Below are positions 13,264-14,584 of a stretch of 14,584 bases of DNA, one piece after another; position 1 is the stretch's first letter; each line of letters begins with the position of its first letter. Location: contig DASPKO010000095.1 of NCBI GenBank assembly GCA_035628055.1, forward strand, positions 1 to 14,584. The letters run 5' to 3'. The translations under genes were made by a program, and so were the position numbers. The notes under the pieces are model-generated. The model searched no databases. It saw only the letters and a program-made list of their open reading frames with translations, and was not told the DNA's origin. Source of the stretch: DASPKO01 sp035628055. Lineage in GTDB: Bacteria; Planctomycetota; Phycisphaerae; Phycisphaerales; UBA1924.

Positions 13264-14088
13264 TCAGCAGGTCCCGCGCACGACCTTCACGCGCCCCTCC
13301 TCCTCGACCGCCACCCCCAGCTCGTGCAGGGCGCTGAGCGCCGCCCGCTGCTCGGCTTGCTTCTTGCTCTGCCCCCAGCAGGGCGCGAAGCTGCGCGCCC
13401 CGATCTGCACGCACACCTCGAAGCACTTGGCATGGTCCGGGCCCTTCTCGTCGAGCACCACGTACTGCGGCGTCTCCCCCAGCCGCACCTGGGCGTGCTG
13501 CTGGAGCACGCTCTTGAAGTTCTCCTGGTGCCCGCACGATTCGGCCCGCTCGATGAGCGGCCCGAGCAGCGGCGCCAGGAACCGCGTCGCCGCCTCCATC
13601 CCGCCGTCGAGGTACACGGCCGCGATCACCGCCTCGAAGGCCGCGGCGGCCAGCGATTGCGGGAGCTCGCGGTGCACCTGCATTCCCTTGCCGAGCTGCA
13701 GGTCCTGCTCGAGCCCGAGCTCGCGCGCGATGACCGCGCAGGTCTGCCGCGAGACCACCGTCGACTTGATCTTGGTCATCTCCCCTTCGAGCAGGGAGGG
13801 GTACTTGCGGAAGATGAGCTCGCAGGCCACCAGCCCCAGCACCGCGTCGCCCAGGAACTCCAGCCGCTCATTGGATTCCAGCCGGGCATCCGCCATCGAG
13901 GCGTGGCGCAGCGCGTGCGCCAGGATCGACGGGTCGTTGAACCGGTAGCCGAGCCGCGCGGCGATCTCGGTCCAGGCGCTCTCCGGAACCCCGGGGGGGG
14001 CGCCCTCCGGCCCGCCCGCGCCGGCCGTTCCCGCCGCGGGCTCTCCCCGGACGGGACCGATACGTCTCTGCTGGGCAGTTTCCGGCAT
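13264..14088 (-). CDS. rnc: Ribonuclease III
   Basis: RNase III cuts double-stranded RNA, including rRNA precursors and some mRNAs, as a homodimer in the cytoplasm. From ATG at 14086-14088 the product is 274 residues. The signature NERLEFLGDAVLG carries Glu74, Glu77 and Asp81, and Glu101 and Glu152 are also present. The Asp three residues before the last Glu (E. coli D114, before E117) is Ala149 here. A double-stranded RNA-binding domain covers about residues 185-255, with QSKKQAEQRAALSAL near its end. The Gly/Pro/Ala-rich first 35 residues precede the conserved domain. The frame stays open upstream to an ATG at 14316, but that extension looks non-conserved and overlaps promoter and hairpin elements, so I chose 14088. 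The Shine-Dalgarno is weak. It is convergent with nuoB and divergent from rpmH. Confidence 0.93.
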   Translation of the reverse strand: MPETAQQRRIGPVRGEPAAGTAGAGGPEGAPPGVPESAWTEIAARLGYRFNDPSILAHALRHASMADARLESNERLEFLGDAVLGLVACELIFRKYPSLLEGEMTKIKSTVVSRQTCAVIARELGLEQDLQLGKGMQVHRELPQSLAAAAFEAVIAAVYLDGGMEAATRFLAPLLGPLIERAESCGHQENFKSVLQQHAQVRLGETPQYVVLDEKGPDHAKCFEVCVQIGARSFAPCWGQSKKQAEQRAALSALHELGVAVEEEGRVKVVRGTC

Positions 14089-14134
14089 ACCGCGCGCAAC
14101 CCCGGCCCGGGCCCATGCACCGGGAGACAGTTGA

Positions 14135-14246
14135 CCGTCCGGGTTGGGACGGCCTCGGGAGACGCGGCTGCTCGCTGGCCGAAGGAGATCACTCTGCAAC
14201 CCCGGGCGCAGAAGCGCGCTCGGAGCGACTCGGCGGCCAGCGAGCA
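14135..14246 (-). promoter_or_regulatory. Structured 5' leader of rnc with perfect 13-bp inverted repeat
   Basis: TGCTCGCTGGCCG (14169-14181) and CGGCCAGCGAGCA (14234-14246) are exact reverse complements separated by 52 bases. Inside the loop there are smaller pairings: TCTGC/GCAGA (14193-14197 with 14208-14212) and CGCT/AGCG (14217-14220 with 14224-14227), so a branched stem is possible. Nearer the rnc start, CCGTCC/GGACGG (14135-14140 with 14147-14152) forms a 6-bp hairpin with a 6-base loop. If transcription starts near 14281, all this lies in the rnc 5' untranslated RNA. RNase III in E. coli limits its own mRNA by cutting a leader stem; a similar role here is inference. Confidence 0.4.
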
Positions 14247-14263
14247 ATCGCGGCCCACCCGCC

Positions 14264-14294
14264 GGGAAATACACATCCCGGCAGGGAAATATAC
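14264..14294. repeat. Direct repeat of 20-bp period in the rnc/rpmH control region
   Basis: GGGAAATACAC (14264-14274) and GGGAAATATAC (14284-14294) match at 10 of 11 bases and start exactly 20 bases apart, about two helical turns. They form the most A/T-rich spot in a GC-rich region. The first copy is also flanked by CGGGA/TCCCG (14263-14267 with 14276-14280). On the - strand each copy reads GTRTATTTCCC and holds a -10-like hexamer. A dimeric regulator site or twin promoters for rnc are possible. Confidence 0.4.
14288..14293 (-). promoter_or_regulatory. Candidate -10 element for rnc
   Basis: On the - strand the bases read TATATT, 5 of 6 matches to TATAAT. A start near 14281 would give an rnc leader of about 190 bases. 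The -35 position (about 14311-14316, GTGGCC) is a poor match, so an activator or a GC-adapted promoter would be needed. Confidence 0.35.
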
Positions 14295-14359
14295 CTCGGC
14301 GTGGCTGGGAGGCCACCGCCAGCCAGGTCCACGGGCTGGCCTTCGCCGGCCGCGGGTTC

Positions 14360-14365
14360 TATAGT
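14360..14365 (+). promoter_or_regulatory. Candidate -10 element for rpmH
   Basis: TATAGT matches the -10 consensus at 5 of 6 positions and stands out in this GC-rich stretch. The -35 region near 14336-14342 (CTGGCCT) is weak. Transcription would begin near 14372, leaving an untranslated leader of about 70 bases before the rpmH ATG. The rest of the 355-base gap between rnc and rpmH (14089-14443) holds no convincing gene. Confidence 0.45.
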
Positions 14366-14443
14366 CTCCGCCCGGCCGCCGGGCCTCGCGGCACAGCTTG
14401 AGCGAGGGTTCTGCCGACCCGCGCCCCGGACCAGGATCAGGCT

Positions 14444-14584
14444 ATGCATTACCCCCACCGCGTCAGCAGGCTCAAGCGCAAGCGGGCCATCGGCTTCCGG
14501 ACCCGCATGAAGACCAAGGGCGGTCGCAAGCTCATCAACCGTCAGCGGCGCGTGGGCCGCTCGGTCAACACGGCTGATAAGTAG
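14444..14584 (+). CDS. rpmH: 50S ribosomal protein L34
   Basis: The 46-residue, strongly basic product matches L34 from about residue 10 onward: LKRKRAIGFRTRMKTKGGRKLI, read here as LKRKRAIGF then RTRMKTKGGRKLI, followed by NRQRRVGR. L34 is a small late-assembling protein of the large ribosomal subunit. The ATG at 14444 has AGGA at about 14432-14435 and a further AGG near 14439 as possible ribosome binding sites. The N-terminus (MHYPHRVSR) lacks the usual T-[FY]-Q-P-S stretch of most bacterial L34 proteins; it may be a lineage form. In many bacteria rpmH is followed by rnpA and yidC and lies near dnaA and the origin, which the window end hides. It is divergent from rnc. Confidence 0.92.
   Translation: MHYPHRVSRLKRKRAIGFRTRMKTKGGRKLINRQRRVGRSVNTADK

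Noticed and set aside
14089..14316. A 76-residue N-terminal extension of RNase III from an upstream ATG
   Set aside because: The extension is Arg/Pro/Gly-rich without family similarity, and it overlaps promoter-like and hairpin elements. The start at 14088 already leaves about 35 residues before the conserved domain.
13324..14364. Long + strand open frames opposite rnc
   Set aside because: They are mirror frames of a well-supported RNase III gene and have no recognisable domain.

Overview
The window looks like chromosomal DNA from a high-GC planctomycete, probably class Phycisphaerae. The basis is a 3190-residue predicted surface protein with the planctomycete-type N-terminal motif LEALEERKLLA, very GC-rich codon use, and housekeeping genes with planctomycete-like variation. 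The lineage is inferred from protein character, not from a marker gene or a database search.

Layout. (1) Bases 1-102 are a short leader with a perfect GC hairpin just upstream of a ribosome binding site. (2) Bases 103-9675 are one giant gene. Its product appears to be secreted or on the cell surface: the N-terminal motif, a long parallel-beta-helix-like repeat region, three PPC-like beta-sandwich regions, several acidic loops that look calcium-binding, and a C-terminal domain that resembles a metzincin protease whose zinc-binding histidines and catalytic glutamate are all replaced. A strong intrinsic terminator follows (9711-9741). (3) Bases 9815-13224 look like one operon on the + strand: an RsuA/RluB-family rRNA pseudouridine synthase, a YihY/BrkB-family membrane protein with a C-terminal winged-helix-like extension, a 77-residue lipoprotein, and NuoB of respiratory complex I. 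The first three genes are joined by GTGA stop/start overlaps, and nuoB follows after 22 bases. (4) rnc (RNase III) lies convergent to nuoB on the - strand, 13264-14088. (5) Bases 14089-14443 are a divergent control region between rnc and rpmH, with promoter-like elements, a direct repeat of 20-bp period and a perfect 13-bp inverted repeat in the presumed rnc leader. (6) rpmH (ribosomal protein L34) ends the window.

Working together: the operon mixes ribosome maturation, envelope and respiration functions and shows no obvious single pathway. rnc and rpmH are translation and RNA-processing housekeeping genes sharing an upstream region. The points most worth following are the apparently dead protease domain on the giant protein, an Ala in place of a conserved metal-binding Asp in RNase III, the structured rnc leader that could be a self-regulation site, and a nuoB with no other nuo gene within view.

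I see no rRNA, tRNA, CRISPR array, insertion sequence, integrase or phage gene. No complete new defence or mobile system can be supported here.
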